Shown here: positions 1 to 8,166 of the stretch, in pieces | Layout: every line of letters begins with the position of its first letter | Position numbering within the stretch: position 1 is the stretch's first letter | Source: Comamonas terrae | Lineage (GTDB): Bacteria > Pseudomonadota > Gammaproteobacteria > Burkholderiales > Burkholderiaceae_C | Length of the DNA stretch: 64,000 nucleotides | Reading direction: 5' to 3' | NCBI RefSeq assembly: GCF_001544075.1 | Contig: NZ_BCNT01000008.1 | Coordinates: 175,181 to 239,180 of the forward strand | The notes under the pieces: model-generated | Told to the model about the DNA's origin: nothing | The model's input: only the letters and a program-made list of their open reading frames with translations | The model's database searches: none | Translations under genes and position numbers: made by a program

Positions 1-128
1 TATTGACTCTAAGCCGGAAATCAGACATTCCTGATTGGCTCGTCCCGGCTGCAATCAAAGGCCGATATGTGTATAAACTGACATTCATTACATACAGCGT
101 TCAAGATTGCCTTCGTCGGCAAGCTTGC

Positions 129-2039
129 TCAAAGTACTTTGATTCTGTCAGCAATTACTGAAATTTCCTCTTGGGCAAACTCTGGTAATTCGTGCCAATA
201 CTCTGTTGAGATGAGGCGAATCAGCTTGTCAAGTTGCTTGGACTTGTAGCCTTCCGGTAGATACGACTCCAGGCTGCCTCTAGATAGGACAAAGATATGC
301 TCGAGCCGTTTAGCAACGATATAGTCGCGGATCGTGTGCTGCTGGTGATCATTCAGGTCCGTTTGCAACCGACCTCTGCGCAACTTGATGTGCTCCCAAA
401 GTGACCTCAAGCGATCAAGATCGCCAGTTGAAACGGCGTGATCGAGCTGAACCAACAATGAATCACCGTCTGTGCTGGTCGGATCATCAATGACTGCTTT
501 CTTGAACTCGTTTTCGTGAAGAGTAAAGAATCCCTTGATTTCCGGCGACCCTATCTGTTTCAGGTAGTCACGATCCGCGATGACTGCATAAGGGACTTTG
601 CAGGCTTCAAGGAGGGCCGCATAAGGTGCAAAAAAACCCTTCCCTCCAACGCTGATCACTTCACAAGTACGGATGGTGCCCGATGTCACACCAAGGCGAT
701 TGAAAACGGATTCGAAAAATATCCGATCTGAAATGCCTTCAACGAGAACGACCTTGTCAGCAAAGAACATCCGCTCGTTGTTCTGACTGTTGACAATGGC
801 AAACAGATGCTTGGGTTCGGGCAAGCTGCTGTTGTTGAGACGAACAATCGCACTTCGTTGCTCAGTGCTGTAGACACGCGATACGTACTCGATGGACGAC
901 GGCGACACAAAGACGGCTGAGTGCGTTGCCAGCAGGAATTGGTTGCCAGTTTCCAAAGCCAGCCGTTCAAAAAGCCCCAGCAATGTTTTTTGCCAGCGCG
1001 GGTGCAGATGCAGCTCCGGTTCGTCGATGACAATCAGCGCATCTCTCACATTGAGAGCATATATGGCGAAGAGGTAGGTCAGTAACTCTTTCTCGCCCGA
1101 AGATGCGTTTCCTGCCAAGAACTTCGATCCCTGTTTCTCCAACTGGATGTCGTAGCTGTTATTCATGGGATCGGTACAGACAAGATCCCATGCATAGCCC
1201 AAATCCAACAAGACGGCAGTCAGCGATTGAATCGCTGGATCATTGCGGAAATCTTTCTTGGCGCTCCCGTTGTCCTTGATTTCCAGCAGTCGGTATTTCT
1301 TGGCAATTCTTCCCACCGCGAGGCTCATCGTCGAAGCTCCCAGTCGGGAGGATGCAGCATCCACGGAACGCTTGTAGTCAAATTCGTTGTATCCAGACAG
1401 ATTGACCGAGGATTGAACGCCATTGGATGCACGGTTGATGGGCATCGAGAGCATAGGCGTAGACAGGCTGGCCATTCCCAACTCCCCTCGCAGCCACGCG
1501 TCGACCTCGTAAAGCGCCAGATAGCGCTGATAAATGTGTTCGGCTGAATCGCTTGTGCCTTGAAGCCCGCTGTTGACGATTCGGTAGACGAACCGCTGGC
1601 CTACTCGAAGCAAGGACAAGTCCCATTCAGCAGCCTCCCGAATCGATGCACCGACGTACTTGCGCTCGGTCCTGGCTGCCACATCATGAGCCGATGCCTT
1701 CATGGATGCCATGTTTTCAATGTCGCGGCTCGTAACTTCTAGCTCTAGCTCGACTACTTGCTCGCGGCCCTTACCCTGACTATGCGGCTCCAAGGAAGTG
1801 CTATGCAACATGTCATTGGCAACGAACTCATGCCGATCAGGGTTGTCTGCCGTAGCCGATTTTCTGGGGATGATGGATGAGAGCAAATGCCTGCGCAGTA
1901 TGGTGGTCGTCGTATCTAGCAGATTGGTCTTGCCGCCGCCGTTTGGACCAATGATGATGGAAATGTCTCCTTCAAGCAGTAACTCTGCAGGTTCAAGGAA
2001 ACTCCTGACGTTTTCCACCCGCACACGACGTAGCTTCAT
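129..2039 (-). CDS. OLD-family ATP-dependent endonuclease (AAA ATPase + TOPRIM)
   Basis: A 636-residue protein. An N-terminal ABC/SMC-like ATPase carries Walker A GPNGGGKT near residue 33, a signature-like SSGEKELL near 313 and Walker B VIDEPELHLHP near 336. A TOPRIM-type domain follows: VVLVEGISD near 430 supplies the acidic Glu and IADRDY the DxD-like element. OLD-family proteins are nucleases coupled to an ATPase and often act in anti-phage defence; the exact role here is inferred. The start is preceded by an AGAGAG ribosome site. The gene is divergent from the receiver/kinase pair at 2518-4187, is AT-richer than the rest of the window and lies beside an IS remnant, which suggests acquired DNA. 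It is not followed by a UvrD-like helicase (GajB), so a Gabija pair is not visible, although the left edge cuts off at 1. Confidence 0.85.
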   Translation of the reverse strand: MKLRRVRVENVRSFLEPAELLLEGDISIIIGPNGGGKTNLLDTTTTILRRHLLSSIIPRKSATADNPDRHEFVANDMLHSTSLEPHSQGKGREQVVELELEVTSRDIENMASMKASAHDVAARTERKYVGASIREAAEWDLSLLRVGQRFVYRIVNSGLQGTSDSAEHIYQRYLALYEVDAWLRGELGMASLSTPMLSMPINRASNGVQSSVNLSGYNEFDYKRSVDAASSRLGASTMSLAVGRIAKKYRLLEIKDNGSAKKDFRNDPAIQSLTAVLLDLGYAWDLVCTDPMNNSYDIQLEKQGSKFLAGNASSGEKELLTYLFAIYALNVRDALIVIDEPELHLHPRWQKTLLGLFERLALETGNQFLLATHSAVFVSPSSIEYVSRVYSTEQRSAIVRLNNSSLPEPKHLFAIVNSQNNERMFFADKVVLVEGISDRIFFESVFNRLGVTSGTIRTCEVISVGGKGFFAPYAALLEACKVPYAVIADRDYLKQIGSPEIKGFFTLHENEFKKAVIDDPTSTDGDSLLVQLDHAVSTGDLDRLRSLWEHIKLRRGRLQTDLNDHQQHTIRDYIVAKRLEHIFVLSRGSLESYLPEGYKSKQLDKLIRLISTEYWHELPEFAQEEISVIADRIKVL

Positions 2040-2517
2040 TGTAATCTCTCTTGCTTGTTAATGTGGCACCAGCTTGGTGGTGGCACTTTTTGTGTATTGG
2101 CCTTCGAGTGATTCAATTTTAGATAGCAGTCATTTCCCGATGACCCCAACTGGCCGGTAGTGTAAGTGCACGGATGTGCCAGGAAGCGGACACACTCGAT
2201 CCGCGAGCCTAACCGGAGAAGTCAGCTGTCAGCGAGGTCTACGAACTGGTGCTGTCGGCCATTAGGGCAGCCTTACCCAAGGTCGGCTTTGCGGGTAGCG
2301 CATCTTCCACCTCGACAGTTAGGGGCCAGCAGGAGGAGAGCCCACACTGGTCGGTGTGTACTACAAGCTCGATCTCATCCCGCGTGGGGAGCATCAATTT
2401 TGCCGCCAGTACGGTGTGCTATCTTTAAATGTAAACAATTGCTTCAATTCCTATAGATACTTGGCGCCAATGAGACTGGAACGTCATAAGCCACTTTTTG
2501 ATATCTATAAATGATTG
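2040..2517. other. Divergent intergenic region, no convincing gene
   Basis: This 478-base gap separates the divergent OLD-type gene and the receiver gene and should hold both promoters. An open frame at 2166-2456 has low-complexity Arg/Ser composition and no recognisable family, so I do not call it. The stretch 2160-2410 is more GC-rich than the coding DNA on either side and may be a remnant of something else, but I cannot name it. Confidence 0.5.
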
Positions 2518-3168
2518 ATGTCTCAAACTCAACCATCATCTCTTTTTATGACCGAATTCACCCTCGACACCGTCAATAAAATTGTCTCCGTCATTGCAGG
2601 CTTGCTTGCGATAGGAGGCGCCATCCTCTTGCGGCTCCGCAAGAAACGTTCGGAAGATACTCAGGCCGATAACCCGTCAACGGCCAGCAGTACGACCAAC
2701 CAGACTGTGACGGTAACTGTTGGGAGCCCAGCGGAACCGCAAATGCTCGTATCTACGACACAACCGCCTACGCCGAATGACGTGGTAGAGCTTAAACGAA
2801 CTTCGCAGATCCTCTTTATTGACGATGATCGCGGATTTAAAATTGTTGGCATACTTAAAAAGATGGGCTGGGAAAACACAAAGCTCGTCACTGACATATC
2901 CTCACTCGAGCAATCTCAATTACTTAATGCCGACGTAATTTTTGTAGATATTCAGGGTGTTGGCCGGATCATGCAATATAGTGACGAGGGGCTAGGACTG
3001 GCGCTTGCCATAAAGCGTAGATATCCAGCAAAAAAGGTAGTGATTTATTCGGCAGAAGAAAAGGGGGCACGCTTTCACGAAGCACTACAAGAGGCAGATT
3101 ATTCACTCCCCAAAACAGCGGAGCCAATTAGATTCGAGGACACTATTGTTCGAGTTCTCTCCAAATGA
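2518..3168 (+). CDS. Membrane-anchored receiver-domain protein (REC, no output domain)
   Basis: A 216-residue protein. Residues about 20-39 form one hydrophobic helix ending in LRLRKK, predicting a membrane anchor with the rest cytoplasmic. A low-complexity Thr/Val/Pro linker (about 45-90) leads to a C-terminal receiver domain. Key receiver residues are visible: the acidic pair in FIDDD (102-104), the phospho-acceptor Asp144 in VDIQG, Ser178 in IYSAEE and Lys199 in LPKT. No DNA-binding or enzymatic output domain follows. The ATG at 2518 follows a TTG at 2515; ATG 2548 is an alternative start. The stop overlaps the next gene's start (ATGA), so the two are translationally coupled. A membrane-tethered, output-less response regulator paired with a soluble kinase is the reverse of the usual arrangement. 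Confidence 0.75.
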   Translation: MSQTQPSSLFMTEFTLDTVNKIVSVIAGLLAIGGAILLRLRKKRSEDTQADNPSTASSTTNQTVTVTVGSPAEPQMLVSTTQPPTPNDVVELKRTSQILFIDDDRGFKIVGILKKMGWENTKLVTDISSLEQSQLLNADVIFVDIQGVGRIMQYSDEGLGLALAIKRRYPAKKVVIYSAEEKGARFHEALQEADYSLPKTAEPIRFEDTIVRVLSK

Positions 3169-4187
3169 AAAATCCGACCCAGATCACAATTTGGATTGCC
3201 AATCGCAGCGAACCCCTGCTTAGCCAAATCCCCCAGGCAGTCCTGCAGCAATGCGTTGAGCAGTTGCCGTCGGCAGGTACTTTAACTACTGTGGTTGAAG
3301 GTAAGAAGTCCCGCATCCTTCGAAAATCAGTGGATGAGTACTCGGCAATCGCTTTCTCAGTCGATGTAGATCGAATAAAGAGCAAGAAACTTCTGGAGTC
3401 AGAGATTGATGCCATGCTCGCAGTGGCTCCGACTGTGGAGTTGTCCATTCAACGCTCCGAGGGAAGAACGCGAAGACTCCTTCACAATCTAAAGTCTCTA
3501 ACGGCGAAGACTTCGCAGGAAGTATTCTTACTTGCGCAGCAAGATCGACTCATTGGGAATCCAAGAGAGGTAGTCCCATATCTCGCATCAGAGATTCGAG
3601 ACAACCTAGAAGGAACGGCACGCGCACTGCTTGAAATACTGAAGCACCAAGCTGCGCAGAAAGCAGAGTACACCGCGTTTGATCGCCTTTCCGGAAAACT
3701 GGAAAAAAGCAATTCCGAGATGCATGATGTACATCGCGTCTTAATGAATGTCTTCTATCTCTTTTTTGGCGAGTTTATCGCCAAGAAGGTTCGCGCAGAA
3801 GTTGAGCGCACGCGTATTCAGGCTCGCTTTGACTACGACTCCATCCATGTCTGCATCTATTATCTCGTTGAGAATGCGGCTAAGTACACGCGTCCTGATA
3901 GCGATTTTTCGGTCTCTGTATCCCAGAGCTCCGACGGATTCGTTGATATTCGCTTTGTCATGGAGAGTCTCGCTATCAAACCAGACGAGCAGGATTTAAT
4001 TTTTGAGGAAGGCTACTCCGGTTCAAACGCGATTGACTCGAAGCTCCACGGAGCCGGTCTCGGACTATATCTCGCCCGCTCAATGGCTCGAATTAACTAT
4101 GGGAATCTAAACGTCTTGGCGGGACTCCCTCTTCGCGGCTCCCAATACGCGAGGAACACCTTTGTTCTCACGATTCCGGGAAATTGA
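3165..4187 (+). CDS. Soluble histidine-kinase-like ATPase partnered with the receiver protein
   Basis: A 340-residue protein with no membrane segment. Residues 1-95 are of unknown type. His107 in LLHNLKSL resembles an H-box. A helical region (about 110-220) leads to a HATPase_c domain with N-box YYLVENAAKYT (Asn237), F-box-like DLIFEEGYSG (277-286) and G2 box HGAGLGLYLARS (295-306). The usual G1 box (DxGxG) is not present; the equivalent segment reads VMESLAIKP (about 265-273). It may therefore be a degenerate kinase or a divergent ATP-binding lid. It overlaps the upstream receiver gene by ATGA. The pair is inferred to signal together. The stimulus is unknown, and the N-terminal region should be the sensor. 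Confidence 0.75.
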   Translation: MKNPTQITIWIANRSEPLLSQIPQAVLQQCVEQLPSAGTLTTVVEGKKSRILRKSVDEYSAIAFSVDVDRIKSKKLLESEIDAMLAVAPTVELSIQRSEGRTRRLLHNLKSLTAKTSQEVFLLAQQDRLIGNPREVVPYLASEIRDNLEGTARALLEILKHQAAQKAEYTAFDRLSGKLEKSNSEMHDVHRVLMNVFYLFFGEFIAKKVRAEVERTRIQARFDYDSIHVCIYYLVENAAKYTRPDSDFSVSVSQSSDGFVDIRFVMESLAIKPDEQDLIFEEGYSGSNAIDSKLHGAGLGLYLARSMARINYGNLNVLAGLPLRGSQYARNTFVLTIPGN

Positions 4188-4244
4188 GCGTGCGCGGAGA
4201 GACATCTCACCTCGAACGTTAAGCACCCGCTTTGACAGCTCATC

Positions 4245-5307
4245 TCACCCAAGCCAGCTTCCGCTCAGGGTCGACATGAGCCTGCTGGGCACGCAGAAGC
4301 GGTAATTCGAGCCGGTACGCAGTGAGCCGCGCAATCGAGCGGCGGCTCCCAAGGATGAAGCTGATCTTGCCCCCGTAGTTCCGGACACCGTCCAGTCGCT
4401 AAGGTAGCCCTGATGGGCCGGGTGACTCTGCTGTCGTCGGAACTCCCTGGGCGACATCATCTTCAAACTCGAATGCGAGTGGATTTCGTTGAAGTGCTCG
4501 AACGCACCCGGCAATTGCGCCAACACGGTCGGCGCATCGCGCAGGTCCATGCAGCTCATGTAGTCACGCTTGAAGGTGTTGACGAAGCTCTCGGCCATTC
4601 CATTGCTTTGCGGGCTGCATACCGGCGTATTGATTGGCTTGAGCCCCAGTGACTTGGCAATACCCCGCGTCTCGTGCGCGATATAGGCGCTGCCGTTGTC
4701 AGTGAGGAACTCCAATTCACGCTCCAGGGGCACGGCTTCAACCGTGCCAAAGCGCCGCTCCACGGCTTCCACCAGCATGTCGCGCACAGGCTCTCCCGCA
4801 AGTCCCTTGCCCTCCCAAGCCCGCCAGGCCAGGATCTCCCGGTCGCAGCAGTCCTTGGCGAAGGTGGCTGTGACCGTCTCGCCCGAATCGCGCTTGAACT
4901 CAAAACCGTCAGAGCACCAGCGCATGTTGCTCATCGGCACACTGACCTAGCCATCATGAATACGGCTCGAATGCCGTCGCTTGGGCGCCTTGGGCAACAG
5001 CAGTCGATGCTGCGCCATGACCCGGTAGATGCGCTTGTGGTTCAGCACCTGTTGACCTTGCGAACGTCGCTCTCGATTGAGCAGCGCACCGGCGCGGCGA
5101 TAGCCATAGGCTGGGCAACTCGGCAATGTGGCGCCGCAGGTCAGCCAGCAAGAGCTCATCCTGGACCGGAGTGCGGCCTCTGCGGTTGTCCTGCCAGTGG
5201 CCAGAGCGGTGATACCGCACATGCAGATTCGAGCGCGCCACGCCCAGCACCGAGCAGACCGACTTCATCGGTCGTCCCCAGGCAACAAGGGCGAGCGCGC
5301 AATCCAC
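4245..5307 (-). pseudogene. IS3-family transposase OrfB, frameshifted and with a nonsense codon
   Basis: Three pieces join into one OrfB. The N-terminal piece (from 5307, with [17 protein letters not shown]) runs to ELP. A one-base extra C near 5113 then shifts frame into AYGYRRAGALLNRE. A TAG at 4947-4949 precedes VPMSNMRWCSDGFEF. The DDE core is recognisable: the first Asp in RWCSDGFEF, the second in FLTDNGSAY, and Glu in QSNGMAESFVNTFKRDY. The last residues after about WTVSGTTG look like read-through beyond the natural end of the element. It is inactive as it stands. Confidence 0.85.
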
Positions 5308-5453
5308 TTTTTTGCTGCGGCGAGCTCCACGGCTTCCTTGAGGATCTCGTTCTCCAAAGTCTTTTTTCCCAGCACACGTTGCAGCTTGGCGATCTCGGCG
5401 CGAGCTGCGGCCATTTCCGGAGGTGACGCAACCGGGCCAGATAAGCGCGGCGC
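5265..5453 (-). pseudogene. IS3-family OrfA, C-terminal remnant
   Basis: In frame this reads [19 protein letters not shown], then [18 protein letters not shown], and ends [12 protein letters not shown] before TGA at 5265-5267. That is the leucine-zipper and C-terminus typical of IS2-like OrfA proteins. A TGA just upstream of 5453 and the missing helix-turn-helix show that the 5' half is lost. The A6G frameshift heptamer lies in its distal part. Confidence 0.75.
5307..5313 (-). promoter_or_regulatory. Programmed -1 frameshift heptamer (A6G)
   Basis: On the minus strand the sequence GCAGCAAAAAAGTGG spans the orfA codons A-A-K-K-W. A -1 slip gives S-K-K-V-D-C-A-L, which opens the OrfB frame. 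This is the classic IS3-family mechanism for making the OrfAB transposase, retained here as a relic. Confidence 0.75.
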
Positions 5454-5564
5454 TCAGCGACAGGTGTTAGCGATTGCTGCCATTCATGTACAGGATTGCG
5501 AGTGACTCAGATCAGCCTGTAGCTGACCCCGACACCTTCGTTGAAAACACCGCTTCACCCAAAT

Positions 5565-5590
5565 AAAAAGCGCTCCACGGAGCGCTTTTT
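5565..5590 (-). terminator. Rho-independent terminator (bidirectional)
   Basis: The stem GCGCTCC / GGAGCGC has loop AC and is flanked by A5 and T5, so it can act on either strand. It lies just past the stop of the minus-strand gene at 5612-6139. Confidence 0.8.
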
Positions 5591-5611
5591 CCATATCCAC
5601 ACCACAACGCC

Positions 5612-6139
5612 TCAATTGGGCAACTGTTCCTCCCCCATCGCCACCTGCAGATGCAGGATGCTGAAGTACAGCGTCACATCGCCCTGCTTGTCGACGAAGG
5701 TGCCCAGCGCGCGCTGCAGGCGGGCGGCGATGCACAGGCATTCCGTGGCTTCGGGGCGGCCGCCCTGGATGCGGGGGGTGGTCAGCAGGGCAAGATGGTG
5801 CTCGCGGCCGAAGTCGTGTACGACTTCCAGGGCTTGGCCGTGCTGCCGGGGAATCGCCTCGTTGGCCCAGCTCCACAGAAAGCTGCCTTCGCTGTCGCTG
5901 GTGGTGCCGACCAGGCATACGGTGGCCACGACTTCGTGCAGCGGGCCTTCGAACACCAGGGTGGCGCTGTCCAGGTCCCAGCGGTAGGCGGGAGAGCCTT
6001 GCAGGCCGAACTGGCGCGGCCATTCGGCGTTGCGCTGCATCATGGTTTCGACGGCCTCGCGGCTCCAGGCGGCCCAGTCGGTGGCCGTGCCGCAAGCGGC
6101 GCCAGGGGCGGTATTGTCGGCGGAAGGGGTTTCGCTCAT
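5612..6139 (-). CDS. Uncharacterised conserved-type protein
   Basis: A 175-residue soluble protein starting MSETPSADNT. I do not firmly recognise the family; the layout (W-rich body with WSREAVETMM, YRWDLDSATLVFEG and FLWSWANEAIP) resembles the small DUF6882-type proteins of unknown function. No signal peptide, membrane segment or catalytic motif is apparent. The downstream hairpin at 5565-5590 ends its transcript. The gap of 41 bases to the hydrolase gene upstream on the same strand suggests cotranscription. The start was chosen because the longer frame upstream is low-complexity and overlaps the hydrolase gene. Confidence 0.7.
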   Translation of the reverse strand: MSETPSADNTAPGAACGTATDWAAWSREAVETMMQRNAEWPRQFGLQGSPAYRWDLDSATLVFEGPLHEVVATVCLVGTTSDSEGSFLWSWANEAIPRQHGQALEVVHDFGREHHLALLTTPRIQGGRPEATECLCIAARLQRALGTFVDKQGDVTLYFSILHLQVAMGEEQLPN

Positions 6140-6180
6140 TCGCTGTCCAGTTTCTCGAATGGACCAGATTGTCGGCCAAT

Positions 6181-7086
6181 TCAGGCCTGGCTTTCCCCCT
6201 GGAGAAACGGCAACACCTGCTCCAGCAGCAGCGCGGGCGCCTCCTCGGCAATGTAATGGCCGCAGGGCAAGGGCCGGCCGCGCACGTCGTCGGCCAGTTT
6301 CTGCCATTCCTCGAGCGGCTCGAAGCAGCGGTACACCACGCCCTGCTCTCCCCATAGCGCGAGCACCGGCATCAGCAGCTTTCGGCCGGCGGCGCGGTCC
6401 TCGCGCTCATGCTGCAGGTCGATACCGGCCGAGGCGCGGTAGTCCTCGCAGATGCCGTGCGCGGCGCCGGGCAGCGCCAGGCAGCGCATGTATTCGGCCA
6501 GGGCCCGCGCATCGAACGGCGCCAGGCCCGCGCTGCGCCGGCCCATCACGTCGCGCACATAGGCGGCAGGGTCGGCCGCTATCAGCCGCTCGGGCAGCGG
6601 CTGCGGCTGGATCAGGAAGAACCAGTGCCAGTAGGCGGTGGCGAAATCCTGGCTGGTCTGCTCGTACATGGCCAGCGTGGGCGCCACGTCCAGCAGGACA
6701 AGGCGCCGCACGGCGTCCGGATGGTCCATGGCCAGCCGGTGCGCCACGCGCGCGCCGCGGTCGTGGGCCAGCACGCTGAACTTGCGGTGGCCCAGCGTCT
6801 GCATCAGCGTCAGCAGGTCCTGCGCCATGGTGCGCTTGCTGTAGTTGGCGTGGTCGGCATCGCCCTGCGGCTTGCTGGAATCGCCGTAGCCGCGCAGATC
6901 GGCCAGCACCAGCGTGAAATGCCTGGCCAATCGGGGCGCCACCTTGTGCCAGATGGCATGGGTTTGCGGATGGCCGTGCACCAGCAGCAGCGGCGGGCCT
7001 TCGCCGCCCGTGCGCACGTGCAGCGCCGCATCGGCGGCCACGGAGATGCGGGAAGTGGAAAAGCCGGGAAACAGATCTTCATCCAT
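6181..7086 (-). CDS. Alpha/beta hydrolase of the fluoroacetate/haloacetate dehalogenase type
   Basis: A 301-residue alpha/beta-hydrolase. It keeps residues characteristic of fluoroacetate dehalogenases: nucleophile Asp109 with Arg110 and Arg113 in HDRGAR, Asp133 in LLDVAP, His154-Trp155 in YWHWFF, Tyr216 in CEDYRAS and His277 in CGHYIAEE. The His-Trp-Tyr halide/fluoride pocket is what separates this subgroup from epoxide hydrolases, which share the fold. The predicted reaction is hydrolysis of the C-halogen bond of haloacetate to glycolate in the cytoplasm. ATG at 7086 has a GGAGAA ribosome site; upstream in-frame residues look non-coding. It is divergent from a LysR gene (7238), with an inverted repeat between them, suggesting LysR control. 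Confidence 0.8.
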   Translation of the reverse strand: MDEDLFPGFSTSRISVAADAALHVRTGGEGPPLLLVHGHPQTHAIWHKVAPRLARHFTLVLADLRGYGDSSKPQGDADHANYSKRTMAQDLLTLMQTLGHRKFSVLAHDRGARVAHRLAMDHPDAVRRLVLLDVAPTLAMYEQTSQDFATAYWHWFFLIQPQPLPERLIAADPAAYVRDVMGRRSAGLAPFDARALAEYMRCLALPGAAHGICEDYRASAGIDLQHEREDRAAGRKLLMPVLALWGEQGVVYRCFEPLEEWQKLADDVRGRPLPCGHYIAEEAPALLLEQVLPFLQGESQA

Positions 7087-7194
7087 GGTCGTGCGTGATT
7101 CTCCTGCGTAAACGGCCGACGGCCGGCATGCCCGAGCCTGCGGCATCCATCATAGAAGTGCGCCGGATACACATAATTCGCCAGTTTTTATTTC

Positions 7195-7217
7195 ATTCTT
7201 CAGTTGAGCTGAAGAAT
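7195..7217. promoter_or_regulatory. LysR-type operator (perfect 9-bp inverted repeat)
   Basis: ATTCTTCAG-TTGAG-CTGAAGAAT is a perfect inverted repeat with a five-base spacer containing a T-N11-A core. It lies between the divergent hydrolase (start 7086) and LysR (start 7238) genes, the normal site for LysR autoregulation and target control. Confidence 0.75.
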
Positions 7218-7237
7218 CAGCCATATCCGGGGGACTT

Positions 7238-8146
7238 ATGGACGGCTATTCCGATCTGCGCTTCTTCCAGCAACTGATACAGGCCGGCAGCCTGGCCGCC
7301 ACGGCCCAGGAGCAAGGCCTGTCTCCGCCCGCGGTCAGCAGGCGTTTGAGCCTGCTGGAGCAGCGGCTGGGGGTGCGCCTGCTGCAGCGCACCACGCGCC
7401 GCATGCGGCTCACGCCCGAGGGCGAGACCTATCTGCTCGAAGGTACGCGCCTGCTGCAGGCGCTCGATGCGCTGGAGCGCGAAGTCTCCGGTGCGCGCAG
7501 CACACCGCGCGGGCTGCTGCGCCTGGCCTGCACGCTGGGCTTCGGCAGCAAGCGGCTGGCGCCGGCACTCTCGGCCTTTGCGCGCGAGTATCCGGAGATC
7601 GAAGTCCGGCTGCACCTGACCGAGCGTCCCGTCCATCTGGTGGAACAGGGTTTTGACGCCATGGTCTGCTTTGGCGATCCGCCCGACTCGCGGCTCACCG
7701 CCCGGCGGCTGCTGCACAACCGGCGCGTGCTGTGCGCGGCCCCCGCCTACCTGCAGCGCCACGGCCGGCCGCGCAGCCCCGCCGATCTGGGCACCCACCG
7801 CTGCATCGTGCTGCGCGAGGCCGACGAGCGCTACGGCACCTGGCATCTGCAGCGGGACGGGCAGACGCATAGCGTCAAAGTCGCGGGCCCCATGAGCACC
7901 AACGACGGCGAAACCGCCCTGCTCTGGGCGCTGGACGGCCACGGCATTCTGCAGCGCTCGCTATGGGACGTGGCGCCGCTGCTGGCAGGCGGGCAACTGC
8001 AGCAGGTGCTGCCGGACTGGCAGTTGCCGGGCGCCGACATCTATCTGCTGCATGCCACGCAAACCGAGCTGTCGGCGCGCATCCGGGCGCTGTCGGAATT
8101 TCTGCAGGCCTGGTTCGGCCGCGGCGAAAACCACTGCGGCGCCTGA
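7238..8146 (+). CDS. LysR-family transcriptional regulator
   Basis: A 302-residue regulator. The N-terminal winged helix-turn-helix (about 5-62, SLAATAQEQGLSPPAVSRRL) is followed by a linker helix and a periplasmic-binding-like effector domain. The gene is transcribed away from the haloacetate dehalogenase-type gene, with a palindromic operator candidate at 7195-7217. It probably controls that gene; the effector is unknown. The next gene (8167-9132) is convergent and is another LysR. Confidence 0.9.
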   Translation: MDGYSDLRFFQQLIQAGSLAATAQEQGLSPPAVSRRLSLLEQRLGVRLLQRTTRRMRLTPEGETYLLEGTRLLQALDALEREVSGARSTPRGLLRLACTLGFGSKRLAPALSAFAREYPEIEVRLHLTERPVHLVEQGFDAMVCFGDPPDSRLTARRLLHNRRVLCAAPAYLQRHGRPRSPADLGTHRCIVLREADERYGTWHLQRDGQTHSVKVAGPMSTNDGETALLWALDGHGILQRSLWDVAPLLAGGQLQQVLPDWQLPGADIYLLHATQTELSARIRALSEFLQAWFGRGENHCGA

Positions 8147-8166
8147 AGTTCCCCTGCCGCCAGCTG

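Larger units (their letters stand above)
4245..5453 (-). mobile_element. Decayed IS3-family (IS2-like group) insertion sequence remnant
   Basis: Read on the minus strand, the segment contains the 3' part of an orfA and a nearly complete but interrupted orfB with the rve/DDE integrase core. Three lesions are visible: orfA lacks its 5' half, orfB has a one-base frameshift at the GGG run near 5113-5115, and an in-frame TAG interrupts it at 4947-4949. A slippery A6G heptamer at 5307-5313 retains the programmed -1 frameshift signal typical of IS3 elements. No flanking target duplication could be identified, and the right end appears truncated. The element marks the boundary between the AT-richer left segment and the rest. 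Confidence 0.85.

Noticed and set aside
129..2039. Gabija-type GajA call for the OLD protein
   Set aside because: No GajB-like helicase gene is adjacent within the window.
2166..2456. 96-codon frame between OLD and receiver genes
   Set aside because: No ribosome site or family; Arg/Ser-rich composition unlike neighbouring proteins.
2518..4187. Assignment as a Detocs defence system
   Set aside because: The nucleosidase effector and TPR-type sensor expected of Detocs are not visible; only the general idea of a two-component-derived system is retained.
4188..4240. GTTAAGC core resembling an integron attC half-site after the kinase gene
   Set aside because: Only one degenerate seven-base core was found; no paired inverted half-sites or integrase, so a cassette origin is not supported.
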